Below, piece by piece: positions 7,492-17,587 of a stretch of 64,000 nucleotides of DNA. The translations under genes and the position numbers were made by a program. Below the pieces are notes generated by a model. It was not told the DNA's origin and did not search any database. It saw only the letters and a program-made list of their open reading frames with translations. Source of the stretch: Devosia sp. (lineage in GTDB: Bacteria > Pseudomonadota > Alphaproteobacteria > Rhizobiales > Devosiaceae); the NCBI GenBank assembly GCA_015234425.1, contig JADGNE010000043.1, positions 1 to 64,000 of the forward strand. Direction: 5' to 3'. Positions within the stretch are counted from its first letter, which is position 1; each line of letters opens with the position of its first letter.

Positions 7492-8877
7492 TCAATGCAT
7501 GCGCGGGCCACCAAGCAATTGGTGGCCCGCATTTTTTGGCAGGCGCAGGAAAAGGAGCGTCGCCACGGCGCCGACGGTGGCCACAACGAAGAACGCCACG
7601 TGGAAATCGGCGAGGGCGAGTTCTTCTCCACCGCGCAGCCGGTGCGCCAGCTCGAGCGTGCCGCCACCCAGCGCCACGCCCATGGCAAAGGTGAGCTGGC
7701 CCCAGACCTGGCTCATCACATTGGCCTGTCCGGCGTCCTTGTCCTCGATGTCGGCAAAGGTGAACGCGTTGGAGCCGGTCCAGAAGGTCGACTGCCAGAA
7801 GCCGGTGAACAGCAGAATGCCCAGGATAAGGGGGATCGGCGTGTCGGGAGTGTAGAACCCCATCACCAGAATGCCCGCTGCGGACACCGCAGTGGAGATC
7901 ACCAGCGGATACTTGAAACCCCAGCGCGCGAAGAACCAGTTGGCGATGAACTTGGCCACAAGCGCGCCCACCGCGCTGGCGAAGGTCACCATGCCGCTTT
8001 CGAATGGCGAGAGCCCGAAGGTGAGCTGGAGCATGAGCGGGAAAAGGAACGGAACCGCGCCCTGGCCCAGTCGGAAAAAGGTGCCGGCGAGCATGGTGAT
8101 ACGGAAACTGGTGACCTTCAGAAGACGCAGGTCGAGCAGCGGATATTCGGTCGACAGGGCGTGCCGCACGTAAAAATAGGCGAACCCGATCCCGAGCGAG
8201 GCGGCGATAATCCCATAGATCGGCGGCAGGGCCGGCAGGCTGATCACCGAGCAGCCGAAGGCAAAAAGCGCGAAGGCGAGGCCCGCCATGATAAAGCCTG
8301 GGCCGTCAATATTGCGCGGCCGGTTGCGCTGCTCGTTCGGCAGGGCAAAGCCGACCAGAACGATCCCCAGCACCCCGATCGGGATGTTGATGATGAAGAT
8401 CCAGTGCCAGGAAAAATAGGTGGTGAGGAAGCCGCCGAAAGGCGGTCCGACGATTGGCCCGATGAGGCCGGGAATGGTGAGCCACGCCATGGCGTCGACC
8501 AGTTGGTGTCGCGGCGTCGCCCGCACCAGGACAAGCCTCGCCACTGGCCCCATCATGGCTCCGCCCATGCCCTGCAGGAACCGCGCGCCCACGAACTGAG
8601 CGAGTGAACTCGACATGGCGCAGCAGAGCGAGCCGATCATGAACACCAGCATGGCGATGCGAAACACGCGCCGTGCTCCGAAGCGGTCGGCCATCCAGCT
8701 CGAAATCGGGATGAAAATGGCGAGGGCGACGAGATAGGCCGTCAGCGCCAGCTTGAGCGAAATCGGGTCGGTGCCGATATCGCTGGCGATGGCTGCGAGC
8801 GAGGTGGCGATGACCGTCGAGTCCATGTTCTCCATGAACACGGCGGTGGCGAGAATGAGGGGTACTGAGCGGGACAC
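7492..8877 (-). CDS. MFS transporter, DHA2-type drug exporter (copy 1)
   Basis: This 461-residue integral membrane protein of the major facilitator superfamily is probably a proton-coupled exporter. It has the DHA2 hallmark near the N terminus (MENMDSTVIATSLAAIASDIG), motif A (SSWMADRFGARRVFRIAM), motif C (IPGLIGPIVGPPFGGFL) and about 14 hydrophobic segments. It is a paralogue of the gene 30 bases upstream (8908-10302), with near-identical motif spacing; the two are probably co-transcribed on the minus strand. The substrate cannot be told from sequence. Its last codons overlap the plus-strand terminator of rlmE. Confidence 0.88.
   Translation of the reverse strand: MSRSVPLILATAVFMENMDSTVIATSLAAIASDIGTDPISLKLALTAYLVALAIFIPISSWMADRFGARRVFRIAMLVFMIGSLCCAMSSSLAQFVGARFLQGMGGAMMGPVARLVLVRATPRHQLVDAMAWLTIPGLIGPIVGPPFGGFLTTYFSWHWIFIINIPIGVLGIVLVGFALPNEQRNRPRNIDGPGFIMAGLAFALFAFGCSVISLPALPPIYGIIAASLGIGFAYFYVRHALSTEYPLLDLRLLKVTSFRITMLAGTFFRLGQGAVPFLFPLMLQLTFGLSPFESGMVTFASAVGALVAKFIANWFFARWGFKYPLVISTAVSAAGILVMGFYTPDTPIPLILGILLFTGFWQSTFWTGSNAFTFADIEDKDAGQANVMSQVWGQLTFAMGVALGGGTLELAHRLRGGEELALADFHVAFFVVATVGAVATLLFLRLPKNAGHQLLGGPRMH
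7503..7537 (+). terminator. Intrinsic terminator after rlmE
   Basis: A perfect 10-bp stem, GCGGGCCACC (7503-7512) with GGTGGCCCGC (7521-7530), has an 8-base loop and is followed by ATTTTTT. The T run is on the plus strand, so it serves rlmE. It sits inside the last codons of the convergent MFS gene. Confidence 0.9.
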
Positions 8878-8907
8878 GGCACTTTGCCAGCGGTTCGTCG
8901 CCGCCGG

Positions 8908-10302
8908 TCACTCCTTGCTGTGGGCAACATGGCCCGAAACATTGCTTCCGGCATGTGCCGGCAAACGGAAATAGACGAGGCTGGCCAGAATGCTGAGTCC
9001 ACCCACGGTAAAGAACGCGATCTGGAAATTAACGAGCCCGAGGTGCCCGCCGCTGAATGCGCTGGTCAGCTCAAGGATCGCCCCGGCCACGGCGACGCCA
9101 AACGCGATCGACAATTGCTGGCACACCGCCACCATGGCTGTCGCCTGGCTGGCCTCCTCGTCGGAAACATCGGCGTAGCCCAGCGCGTTCGAGCCGGTAA
9201 AGAACAGCGACCGCATGACGCCGCCAGCCAGCAGGATCGCCATCATCACCGGCACCGGCGTGTCCATGGAAAATGTCCCCTGCGCCGCGATCAGGAGGCC
9301 GCCGACAACGGCCGCAAAACCGAGCACGCGTGGAAAGCCGAAGCGCGCATAGAGCCATTCACTGAGGAATTTGCTCATGATGGCGCCGATCGCCGAGACG
9401 AAGGTGATTGCCCCCGATTGGAACGGATTGAGCCCAAAGCCGAGCTGGAGCATCAACGGCAAGAGGAACGGCATGGCGCCAACGCCAATCCGAAAAACCG
9501 AGCCGCCCGTGATCGTAGAGCGGAAATAGCGATGCCGGAGCAGTTTGGGGTCCAATAGCGGATATTTCACCCGCCGCGCGTGGAGCAGATAGAGGATGCA
9601 GGCTGTCACGCCCACGGCAAGGGTAAGATAGCCATAAACGATCGGCAGCGCCGGGAGACTGATCACCGACAACCCGAAGACCGTGCCGGAAAAGGCCACG
9701 GCGAGGATCATGAAGCCGACGAGATCAATCGGTCGCGGTGTGCGCTCGTCGGGCACCTTGAGATAGAGGCTGGCGCAGATGATGCCGATGATCCCGATCG
9801 GGATGTTGATCCAGAAGATCCAGTGCCAGGAGAGGTAGGTGGTCAGGAAGCCGCCGATCAGCGGCCCCGATACAGGCGCAATCAGAGCCGGCATGGTCAG
9901 CCAGGCCATGGCCGATACGAGCTCATTGCGCGGCGTCGAACGCACCAGCAGAAGCCTGCCCACGGGTGTCATCATCGACGATCCCATGCCCTGGAAAAAA
10001 CGCGACAGCACAAAGCTCTCAAGCGAAAAGGCAAAGGAGCAGGCGAGCGATCCGAGCATGAAGACCAAAATCGCCAGCCGAAAGATATTCTTGGCGCCAA
10101 AGCGGTCCGCCATCCATCCGCTGATCGGGATAAAGATCGCCAGCGACACGAAATATGCCGTCAGCGCCAGCTTAAGCGAAATTGCGTCCGTGCCGATATC
10201 AGCCGCGATGGCGGGCAGAGACGTCGCGATGACGGTCGAGTCCATCTGTTCCATGAACAGGGCGACCGCAAGAATCAGCGGAGTGATACGGAGGACGGGC
10301 AT
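8908..10302 (-). CDS. MFS transporter, DHA2-type drug exporter (copy 2)
   Basis: This 464-residue membrane protein is closely related to the downstream 7492-8877 gene. The N terminus carries MEQMDSTVIATSLPAIAADIG, motif A is SGWMADRFGAKNIFRLAI and motif C is MPALIAPVSGPLIGGFL. About 14 hydrophobic segments are visible. The pair look like an ancient tandem duplication, because similarity is strong at motifs but moderate elsewhere. No regulator lies alongside; guaB diverges upstream with 299 bases between. Likely role is multidrug or small-molecule efflux at the inner membrane; the substrate is unknown. Confidence 0.88.
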   Translation of the reverse strand: MPVLRITPLILAVALFMEQMDSTVIATSLPAIAADIGTDAISLKLALTAYFVSLAIFIPISGWMADRFGAKNIFRLAILVFMLGSLACSFAFSLESFVLSRFFQGMGSSMMTPVGRLLLVRSTPRNELVSAMAWLTMPALIAPVSGPLIGGFLTTYLSWHWIFWINIPIGIIGIICASLYLKVPDERTPRPIDLVGFMILAVAFSGTVFGLSVISLPALPIVYGYLTLAVGVTACILYLLHARRVKYPLLDPKLLRHRYFRSTITGGSVFRIGVGAMPFLLPLMLQLGFGLNPFQSGAITFVSAIGAIMSKFLSEWLYARFGFPRVLGFAAVVGGLLIAAQGTFSMDTPVPVMMAILLAGGVMRSLFFTGSNALGYADVSDEEASQATAMVAVCQQLSIAFGVAVAGAILELTSAFSGGHLGLVNFQIAFFTVGGLSILASLVYFRLPAHAGSNVSGHVAHSKE

Positions 10303-12104
<1,802 letters not shown>

Positions 12105-12111
12105 TAAATTA

Positions 12112-12140
12112 GGCTGCCCCCAAGTCAAAAGGGGGCAGCC
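12112..12140 (+). promoter_or_regulatory. Hairpin covering the ribosome binding site of the VOC gene
   Basis: A perfect 10-bp stem GGCTGCCCCC (12112-12121) with GGGGGCAGCC (12131-12140) and a 9-base loop directly abuts ATG 12141. The purine-rich AAAAGGGGG that would serve as Shine-Dalgarno is in the loop and 3' arm, so the fold would hide it. There is no T run, so it is a poor intrinsic terminator for guaB in the plus direction. Confidence 0.6.
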
Positions 12141-12506
12141 ATGCATCACGCAACGCGAATTGACACCATATTTGTGCCAGCCGTCGACACAGAGGCGGCG
12201 GCGAAGTGGTATGCTTCAATGTTCGGCATGGTCGAAATATTTCGATCCTCCGGCCATATCGGGCTGCGGTTTGAAGGCGCCTCGACGCCGACGACTGCGC
12301 TTACTCTGGTTCCTGTGGCTGCTATGCCGGAGACCAGTTTTGTCGCTTTCAATCTATTTTCGCCTGACCCTGAGCGTCTGCGCGCGGCACTGCTTGAGGA
12401 TGGGCGTGAGGTTGCCCCGATCGCAAATAGCGGTGGCCTGACCTGGTTTGACTTCACCGATCTCTGCGGCAATCGAGTCAATGTCTGCCATTTCGCGGAG
12501 ACATGA
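12141..12506 (+). CDS. VOC (glyoxalase/bleomycin-resistance) superfamily protein
   Basis: This 121-residue protein is a single vicinal-oxygen-chelate domain of two beta-alpha-beta modules. It starts TRIDTIFVPAVDTEAAAKWYASMFGM and ends with the typical TWFDFTDLCGNRVNVC strand. Such proteins are dioxygenases, glyoxalases or binding proteins; nothing in the sequence fixes the substrate. It begins 36 bases after guaB with its ribosome binding site in a strong hairpin. Confidence 0.82.
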   Translation: MHHATRIDTIFVPAVDTEAAAKWYASMFGMVEIFRSSGHIGLRFEGASTPTTALTLVPVAAMPETSFVAFNLFSPDPERLRAALLEDGREVAPIANSGGLTWFDFTDLCGNRVNVCHFAET

Positions 12507-12596
12507 CGCCGGAGCCGGATCGATCTCTTGGGCTGGCCGGTGCGAACGATTGCCGGCTCCCCGCGTTAGACTGCCACTCGCAGACCCGGACCCGCC

Positions 12597-13031
12597 ATGC
12601 CCCTTGTCACCAAGCTTCTCGTTCTCGCCATGTCTGCGCAGGTGCTGCTGGCGTTCATCATTGTTCTCTGGATGGGGCGTGAGCGCGTGCCCCGCGTGCT
12701 GCGCGGCGAGATTGCCATGGCCGATATCGCGGTGGAGCGCTCGGCCTATCCGCTCAAGGCCCGCCTGCTTTCGAACAATTTCGACAATCAGTTCCAGCTT
12801 CCGGTGCTGTTCTTCGTCGCAGCCCTCGTAGTGCTCGCGCTTGGTCTTGTGGGATGGGCAGAGGTCATTCTGGCCTGGCTCTTCGTGGCCACGCGCTACG
12901 TCCACGCTGCCATCCACGTTACCGATAATAACGTCCAGCGGCGGTTTGCCGCCTATAGCGCCGGACTTGCCGTCCTTGCCCTAATGTGGCTATGGCTCGT
13001 CTTTCGAATTTTCCTTGCCCCGAGTATCTGA
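12597..13031 (+). CDS. MAPEG family membrane protein
   Basis: This 144-residue protein has four hydrophobic segments. The first spans about residues 4-25; the others lie in LPVLFFVAALVVLALGL, the VILAWLFVATRYVHAAIHV helix and the C-terminal LAVLALMWLWLVFRIFL helix. The ARLLSNNFDNQFQLPVLFF and RYVHAAIHVTDNNVQRR segments are characteristic of bacterial MAPEG proteins (membrane-associated, eicosanoid/glutathione metabolism). Catalytic activity of bacterial members is mostly untested. Its stop is three bases before the RsmB-like gene start, so the two are probably co-transcribed. Confidence 0.85.
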   Translation: MPLVTKLLVLAMSAQVLLAFIIVLWMGRERVPRVLRGEIAMADIAVERSAYPLKARLLSNNFDNQFQLPVLFFVAALVVLALGLVGWAEVILAWLFVATRYVHAAIHVTDNNVQRRFAAYSAGLAVLALMWLWLVFRIFLAPSI

Positions 13032-13034
13032 CCC

Positions 13035-14324
13035 ATGCGCTTTCCCGGCCGTCTCGCTGCCGCCATCGAAGTCCTCACCGATGTGGAACAGCGCAAGCGA
13101 CCCGTCTCCGAGGCGTTGAAGGCCTGGGGTATCAACAATCGCTTCGCCGGGGCAGGGGACCGCGCTGCCATCGGCAATCTGGTTTATGATGCGCTGCGCC
13201 GCCGCGCGTCCCATGCCGCCGCCATGGGCAGCGACACGCCGCGCGCACTCGTGCTGGCCGTCGCCCTGCGCGACTGGAAAGAAACGCCCGAGACCCTCGC
13301 CGAGGTTTTTACCGGCGACAGCCACGCACCCGAAGCGCTGAGCGCGGAAGAAGCTGCCGGCGCGACGGCAGATATTTCCGGCGCGGCCGATGCAGTGCGT
13401 GCCGACGTCCTGGAATGGCTCGCCCCATCGCTCGAACGCGCGTTCGGCGCCAATTGGGTCGCCGAAGGCGAAGCCATGACCGGCCGTCCTTCGCTCGATC
13501 TCCGCGTCAATTCCCTCAAGGCGGTCCCCGATCGGGTCATCAAGTCGCTGGCCCGTTTCACGCCCGAGCAGACGCCGCTCGCCCCCTTTGGTCTGACGCT
13601 TCCTGCCGGCACCTGCGATGCGCGCACGCCCAATGTCACCACCGATGAAGCCTATCTCAAGGGCTGGTTCGAGGTGCAGGATCAGGGCAGCCAGATCGTC
13701 GCCGCCCTCTGCGGTGCCCAGCCCGGCGATCAGGTGCTCGATCTCTGCGCCGGCGCAGGTGGTAAGACCCTCGCTCTCGCGGCCGCAATGGGTAACAAGG
13801 GCCAGATCTTCGCCTATGACAGCGACCGCTCGCGTCTCGCGCCGATCTATGATCGCCTCAAGCGCAATGGGGTTCGCAATGTTCAGGTCCGCGCGCCCAA
13901 TCCCGGCGCCCTTGATGATCTCGTCGGCAAGCTTGACCGCGTCATCATCGACGCGCCCTGCACCGGAACCGGCACCTGGCGCCGTCGCCCCGATACCAAG
14001 TGGAAACTCAGCCCCGAGCTTCTCGCCCAGCGCCAGTCCGAACAGGCGGCTCTGCTTGAAGAGGCGCTGCGCTACCTAAAGCCAAAGGGCACGCTGGCCT
14101 ACATCACCTGCTCGATCCTGCCCGAGGAAAATGACGACCAGATCGCCGCCCTGCTTGCGGCCCACCCGGAACTCGAAACCGTTGATATGGCACAGGCCTG
14201 GAAGTCGGCTTTGATCACCGACATCCCGGAAGGTCTCACCACCGCTGGCGGCGGCATCTGCCTTACGCCGCTGCGCACCAACACAGACGGCTTCTACCTT
14301 CACCTCCTGCGTCACAAATCCTGA
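13035..14324 (+). CDS. RsmB/NOP-family rRNA (cytosine-C5) methyltransferase
   Basis: This 429-residue SAM-dependent RNA methyltransferase probably methylates a cytosine in 16S rRNA, as RsmB does at C967. The SAM-binding motif I is VLDLCAGAGGKTLALAA. Motif IV with its PC dipeptide is IIDAPCTGTGTWRRRPD, and motif VI with the catalytic TC dipeptide is AYITCSILPEENDDQI. The N-terminal 130 residues resemble a reduced NusB-like domain. Length and layout fit alphaproteobacterial RsmB-like proteins, but the exact target base cannot be read from sequence. Confidence 0.9.
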   Translation: MRFPGRLAAAIEVLTDVEQRKRPVSEALKAWGINNRFAGAGDRAAIGNLVYDALRRRASHAAAMGSDTPRALVLAVALRDWKETPETLAEVFTGDSHAPEALSAEEAAGATADISGAADAVRADVLEWLAPSLERAFGANWVAEGEAMTGRPSLDLRVNSLKAVPDRVIKSLARFTPEQTPLAPFGLTLPAGTCDARTPNVTTDEAYLKGWFEVQDQGSQIVAALCGAQPGDQVLDLCAGAGGKTLALAAAMGNKGQIFAYDSDRSRLAPIYDRLKRNGVRNVQVRAPNPGALDDLVGKLDRVIIDAPCTGTGTWRRRPDTKWKLSPELLAQRQSEQAALLEEALRYLKPKGTLAYITCSILPEENDDQIAALLAAHPELETVDMAQAWKSALITDIPEGLTTAGGGICLTPLRTNTDGFYLHLLRHKS

Positions 14325-14463
14325 GGCATCCTGCCCGTTAGGTATCCGTATCGCCGACCCGTTCTCCGGCCAGAGTGCCGGGGAACATAGCTATCCATTT
14401 TCGCATCCGGGCCTTGCGCATCTACACCTTGCACAATCCGCGCCCGGCCGTTAAAGGCTCGCC

Positions 14464-16035
14464 ATGCTGCACCCAGACACCGCCCCCGCAAACGACTCCA
14501 TCCTCATCGTGGACTACGGTTCGCAAGTCACGCAGCTTATTGCGCGACGCATTCGCGAAACCGGCGTTTACTGCGAGATCCATCCCTTCCAGTCCGCTGC
14601 TGCGGCCTATGATGCGATGAAGCCCAAGGGCATCATCCTCTCCGGCTCCCCGGCGTCGACCCAGGACGAAAACGCCCCCAATATTCCCGAGGTCATCCTC
14701 GCTTCCGGTCTTCCAATTTTTGGCATCTGCTACGGCCAGCAAGCCCTGTGCGTGGCGCTCGGTGGCCGGGTCGAGGCAGGTCATCACCGCGAATTCGGAC
14801 GCGCTGAAGTCACCGTTTCCCGTCCGAGCGCGCTTTACGAGGGCGTCTGGGATGATGGTGCAGCCCACCAGGTCTGGATGAGCCACGGCGATCGTGTCGT
14901 GTCGCTGCCCGAAGGTTTTGAAGTCGTTGGCACCTCGCCGAACGCACCCTTCGCCATGATCGCCAACGAAGACAAGAAAATCTGGGGCGTGCAGTTCCAC
15001 CCGGAAGTCGTGCACACGCCCGATGGCGCAAAGCTCTTCCAGAACTTCGTGCACAAGATCTGCGGTATCCAGTCCAACTGGACCATGCAGGCCTACCGTC
15101 AGAAGATGGTCGACAAGATCCGCGAACAGGTCGGCACCGGCCGCGTGATCTGCGGTCTCTCCGGCGGCGTCGATTCCTCGGTTGCAGCCGTGCTCATCCA
15201 CGAAGCCATCGGCGATCAGCTCACCTGCATCTATGTCGATCATGGCCTTATGCGCATGAACGAGAGCGAGCAGGTCGTGACCATGTTCCGCGATCAGTTC
15301 AACATCCCGCTGGTTCACGTCGATGCAGCCGACAAGTTCATCGGTGAGCTTGAAGGTCAGACCGACCCGGAAACCAAGCGCAAGATCATTGGCCGTCTCT
15401 TCATCGAAACTTTCGAGGAAGAAGCCAAGAAGCTCGGCGGCGCGGAGTTCCTCGCCCAGGGTACGCTTTATCCCGACGTCATCGAATCGGTGTCGTTCAC
15501 TGGCGGCCCCTCGGTCACCATCAAGTCGCACCACAATGTGGGCGGCCTGCCAGAACGCATGAACATGAAGCTGGTCGAGCCGCTGCGCGAACTCTTCAAG
15601 GACGAAGTGCGCCAGCTTGGTCGCGACCTTGGCATTCCCGATAGCTTTATTGGCCGTCACCCATTCCCGGGTCCGGGCCTTGCCATCCGTTGCCCGGGCG
15701 GCATCACGCGTGAGAAGCTCGATATTCTCCGTCAGGCCGACGCAATCTACCTCGACGAAATACGCAAGTCGGGCCAGTACGACAAGATCTGGCAGGCTTT
15801 TGCCGTTCTGCTCCCGGTCCAGACCGTGGGCGTCATGGGCGATGGCCGGACCTACGAGTTCGTTTGCGCCCTGCGTGCAGTGACCTCGGTCGATGGCATG
15901 ACGGCTGATTTCTATCAGTTCGACATGAACTTTCTCGGCAAGACCGCCACCCGCATCATCAACGAAGTCCGCGGCATCAACCGCGTCGTTTACGACGTGA
16001 CCTCGAAGCCCCCCGGCACGATCGAGTGGGAATAA
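14464..16035 (+). CDS. guaA: GMP synthase (glutamine-hydrolysing) GuaA
   Basis: GuaA converts XMP to GMP using ATP and glutamine. The N-terminal class I glutaminase has nucleophile Cys89 in FGICYGQQ and the His179/Glu181 pair in QFHPEV. The ATP-pyrophosphatase domain has its P-loop SGGVDSS at 233-239. The C-terminal dimerisation domain contains [15 protein letters not shown] and ends with the family-typical KPPGTIEWE. Length is 523 residues, as usual. It lies 139 bases after the RsmB-like gene, and that gap shows no recognisable feature. Confidence 0.98.
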   Translation: MLHPDTAPANDSILIVDYGSQVTQLIARRIRETGVYCEIHPFQSAAAAYDAMKPKGIILSGSPASTQDENAPNIPEVILASGLPIFGICYGQQALCVALGGRVEAGHHREFGRAEVTVSRPSALYEGVWDDGAAHQVWMSHGDRVVSLPEGFEVVGTSPNAPFAMIANEDKKIWGVQFHPEVVHTPDGAKLFQNFVHKICGIQSNWTMQAYRQKMVDKIREQVGTGRVICGLSGGVDSSVAAVLIHEAIGDQLTCIYVDHGLMRMNESEQVVTMFRDQFNIPLVHVDAADKFIGELEGQTDPETKRKIIGRLFIETFEEEAKKLGGAEFLAQGTLYPDVIESVSFTGGPSVTIKSHHNVGGLPERMNMKLVEPLRELFKDEVRQLGRDLGIPDSFIGRHPFPGPGLAIRCPGGITREKLDILRQADAIYLDEIRKSGQYDKIWQAFAVLLPVQTVGVMGDGRTYEFVCALRAVTSVDGMTADFYQFDMNFLGKTATRIINEVRGINRVVYDVTSKPPGTIEWE

Positions 16036-16053
16036 GAGGCAATAGGCACGCCG

Positions 16054-16082
16054 CTCAAATCGCTCCCGTGGAGCGATTTGAG
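16054..16082. repeat. Palindrome CTCAAATCGCTCC/GGAGCGATTTGAG after guaA
   Basis: A perfect 13-bp inverted repeat with a 3-base loop lies between the converging guaA and HEPN-like genes. It is followed by GTTCTT rather than a clear T run, so it could be a weak terminator. A second copy of its core (CAAATCGCTC with GAGCGATTTG) occurs after ndk at 52252-52276, suggesting a dispersed repeat. Confidence 0.75.
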
Positions 16083-16103
16083 GTTCTTACGCTAGAGCCT
16101 GGC

Positions 16104-16685
16104 TCATTGGGCCAGACGCCAGCGAAGCTTGGCGCCGCTAGGTCGGGTTAGCAGGTCGAGTTGCCGCGGCGGTTGAGGGCTTCGCACAGGGGCAGGGGCC
16201 TTCGGCCCCGCCTTTGCGCTTTTGGCTGGTGGTGGGGGCGCGAGTTTTGCCCGCACCTTGGTCTCGACTTCGATCAGTGTCGCCTGCAAACGGTTGATCT
16301 GCGACAGTGTCGTCACTTCGGGCGCATAGCGGCTGACCAGATATTCCCGGTTAAGGGAAATATCAGACAGGTGGGCGCGGGTTTTTGTTCTGAGGACGAG
16401 CTTGTGCCTGTCCAGCAAGGCGACCCGGGCAGCCAGATTGTGCTGCATCCCCCGGATTGCCGGTGCCGGCTCTCCGCAGTGCAGCAGGAAGGCATTGAGG
16501 TAAAGCTCGATGGCGTGAATAGAGAGCAGGCGGAATGGAGCGGCGGTCGTGTTTTGGCCGCGTACCCATATGCGACTTGCTTCTTTTGCAGCGTTTTGAA
16601 ACTGCGCCGCGAGCGCAATCAATTCTTCTGGCTTCGCCGTTTCGCCTGGATAACAACTTGCAGCAGTGCTGGTGGCCGCCGTCAT
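16104..16685 (-). CDS. HEPN-like hypothetical protein
   Basis: I do not recognise a named family with certainty. The 193-residue protein is helical in its first 150 residues, with a segment PFRLLSIHAIELYLNAFLLHCGE followed by MQHNLAARVALLDRHKL. This resembles HEPN-domain proteins, in which a helix with HAIELYLK is followed by an HxL turn. The catalytic RNase motif R-x4-6-H is not clear; RTKTRAH fits loosely. The last 45 residues are Pro/Ala/Lys-rich and disordered. It stands alone, with no nucleotidyltransferase partner next to it. It converges on guaA. Confidence 0.5.
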   Translation of the reverse strand: MTAATSTAASCYPGETAKPEELIALAAQFQNAAKEASRIWVRGQNTTAAPFRLLSIHAIELYLNAFLLHCGEPAPAIRGMQHNLAARVALLDRHKLVLRTKTRAHLSDISLNREYLVSRYAPEVTTLSQINRLQATLIEVETKVRAKLAPPPPAKSAKAGPKAPAPVRSPQPPRQLDLLTRPSGAKLRWRLAQ

Positions 16686-16767
16686 GTCTTAAAGGCCCCG
16701 TCCTCTTGCTTTCAAGATTGGATCGGCAGACGTCCGGAACAAGGGCGTCGTTAGGATACGGTTAATG

Positions 16768-16783
16768 GGTGCATTAATGCGCC
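16768..16783. promoter_or_regulatory. Near-perfect 16-bp palindrome upstream of TPR gene
   Basis: GGTGCATTAATGCGCC is symmetric apart from one G/T pair. It lies 68 bases upstream of the TPR-protein start in the divergent gap with the HEPN-like gene. It could be an operator; no regulator can be assigned. Confidence 0.3.
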
Positions 16784-16850
16784 GATAATTTGCATTCGCG
16801 GGGCAGCATGCTACACGTGCCGCCAAATTCGAGAGACCTAGAGCCAGCCG

Positions 16851-17564
16851 ATGTCCGAAGAAAATATCTTCCGCGAAGTTGATGAGGAACTCCGCTCCGA
16901 GCGTATGCGCGCCCTCTGGCGCCGCATTGCCCCGTTCGTGATCGGTGCGGCCATCGCCATTGTCGCCCTCGTGGCGGTCAATGAAGGCTGGCGCTGGTAC
17001 ACCAACAGCCAGGCATCGCGCTCGTCTGAAGAGCTTTATGCTGCCCTCGACGTTGGTGATGACCTCGCCACAGCCCAGACCCGACTCGACCAGCTCGCTG
17101 CCGATGGTTCAGGCGGCTACCCGGTCCTCGCCGAATTCCGCAAGGCCAGTGTGTTGGCTGAAGCCGGTGACGCAGCAGGTGCTGTGGCGGCCTATGATGC
17201 GCTGGCGAACAGCCAGTCCAATGTCCGCCTGCGGGAACTGGCTCTGCTGCAGGCCGGCAAGATCCTCGTGGACACCGGCACGCTTGCCGACGTCGAGGCG
17301 CGTATCGGCACCATCGCCAGCGATGACAATCCCATGCGGCGCGTTGCCCGTGAGCTGATTGGCCTCGCCCATTACAAGGCGGGCGATTTTGCGGCCGCCC
17401 AGGCCAGCTTCGAAGCTGTGCTCAATGATCCGCTCGTTCAGGGGCCGATGCGCAATCGCATGGCCTATTATCTGGCCCAGCTCCTCTCCGAAGGCGCAAT
17501 CTCGGACGAAAGCGCCGAAGCGACATCGGAACAGGCAGACGAAGCCGCGCCAGCCGCCGAATAG
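16851..17564 (+). CDS. TPR-containing membrane-anchored protein (YfgM-like)
   Basis: This 237-residue protein has a short cytoplasmic N terminus ([24 protein letters not shown]) and one membrane helix at about residues 26-45 ([19 protein letters not shown]). An Ala-rich tetratricopeptide-like region exposed to the periplasm follows. This matches the TPR_21/YfgM-type family, which works with the Sec/YfgL machinery in enterobacteria; a similar role here is inference. It ends with an acidic Glu/Ala tail. It sits 23 bases before der, a pairing (YfgM-Der) also conserved in other proteobacteria. Confidence 0.85.
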   Translation: MSEENIFREVDEELRSERMRALWRRIAPFVIGAAIAIVALVAVNEGWRWYTNSQASRSSEELYAALDVGDDLATAQTRLDQLAADGSGGYPVLAEFRKASVLAEAGDAAGAVAAYDALANSQSNVRLRELALLQAGKILVDTGTLADVEARIGTIASDDNPMRRVARELIGLAHYKAGDFAAAQASFEAVLNDPLVQGPMRNRMAYYLAQLLSEGAISDESAEATSEQADEAAPAAE

Positions 17565-17587
17565 GCCGCGCGCAACAAGGAGAGACC

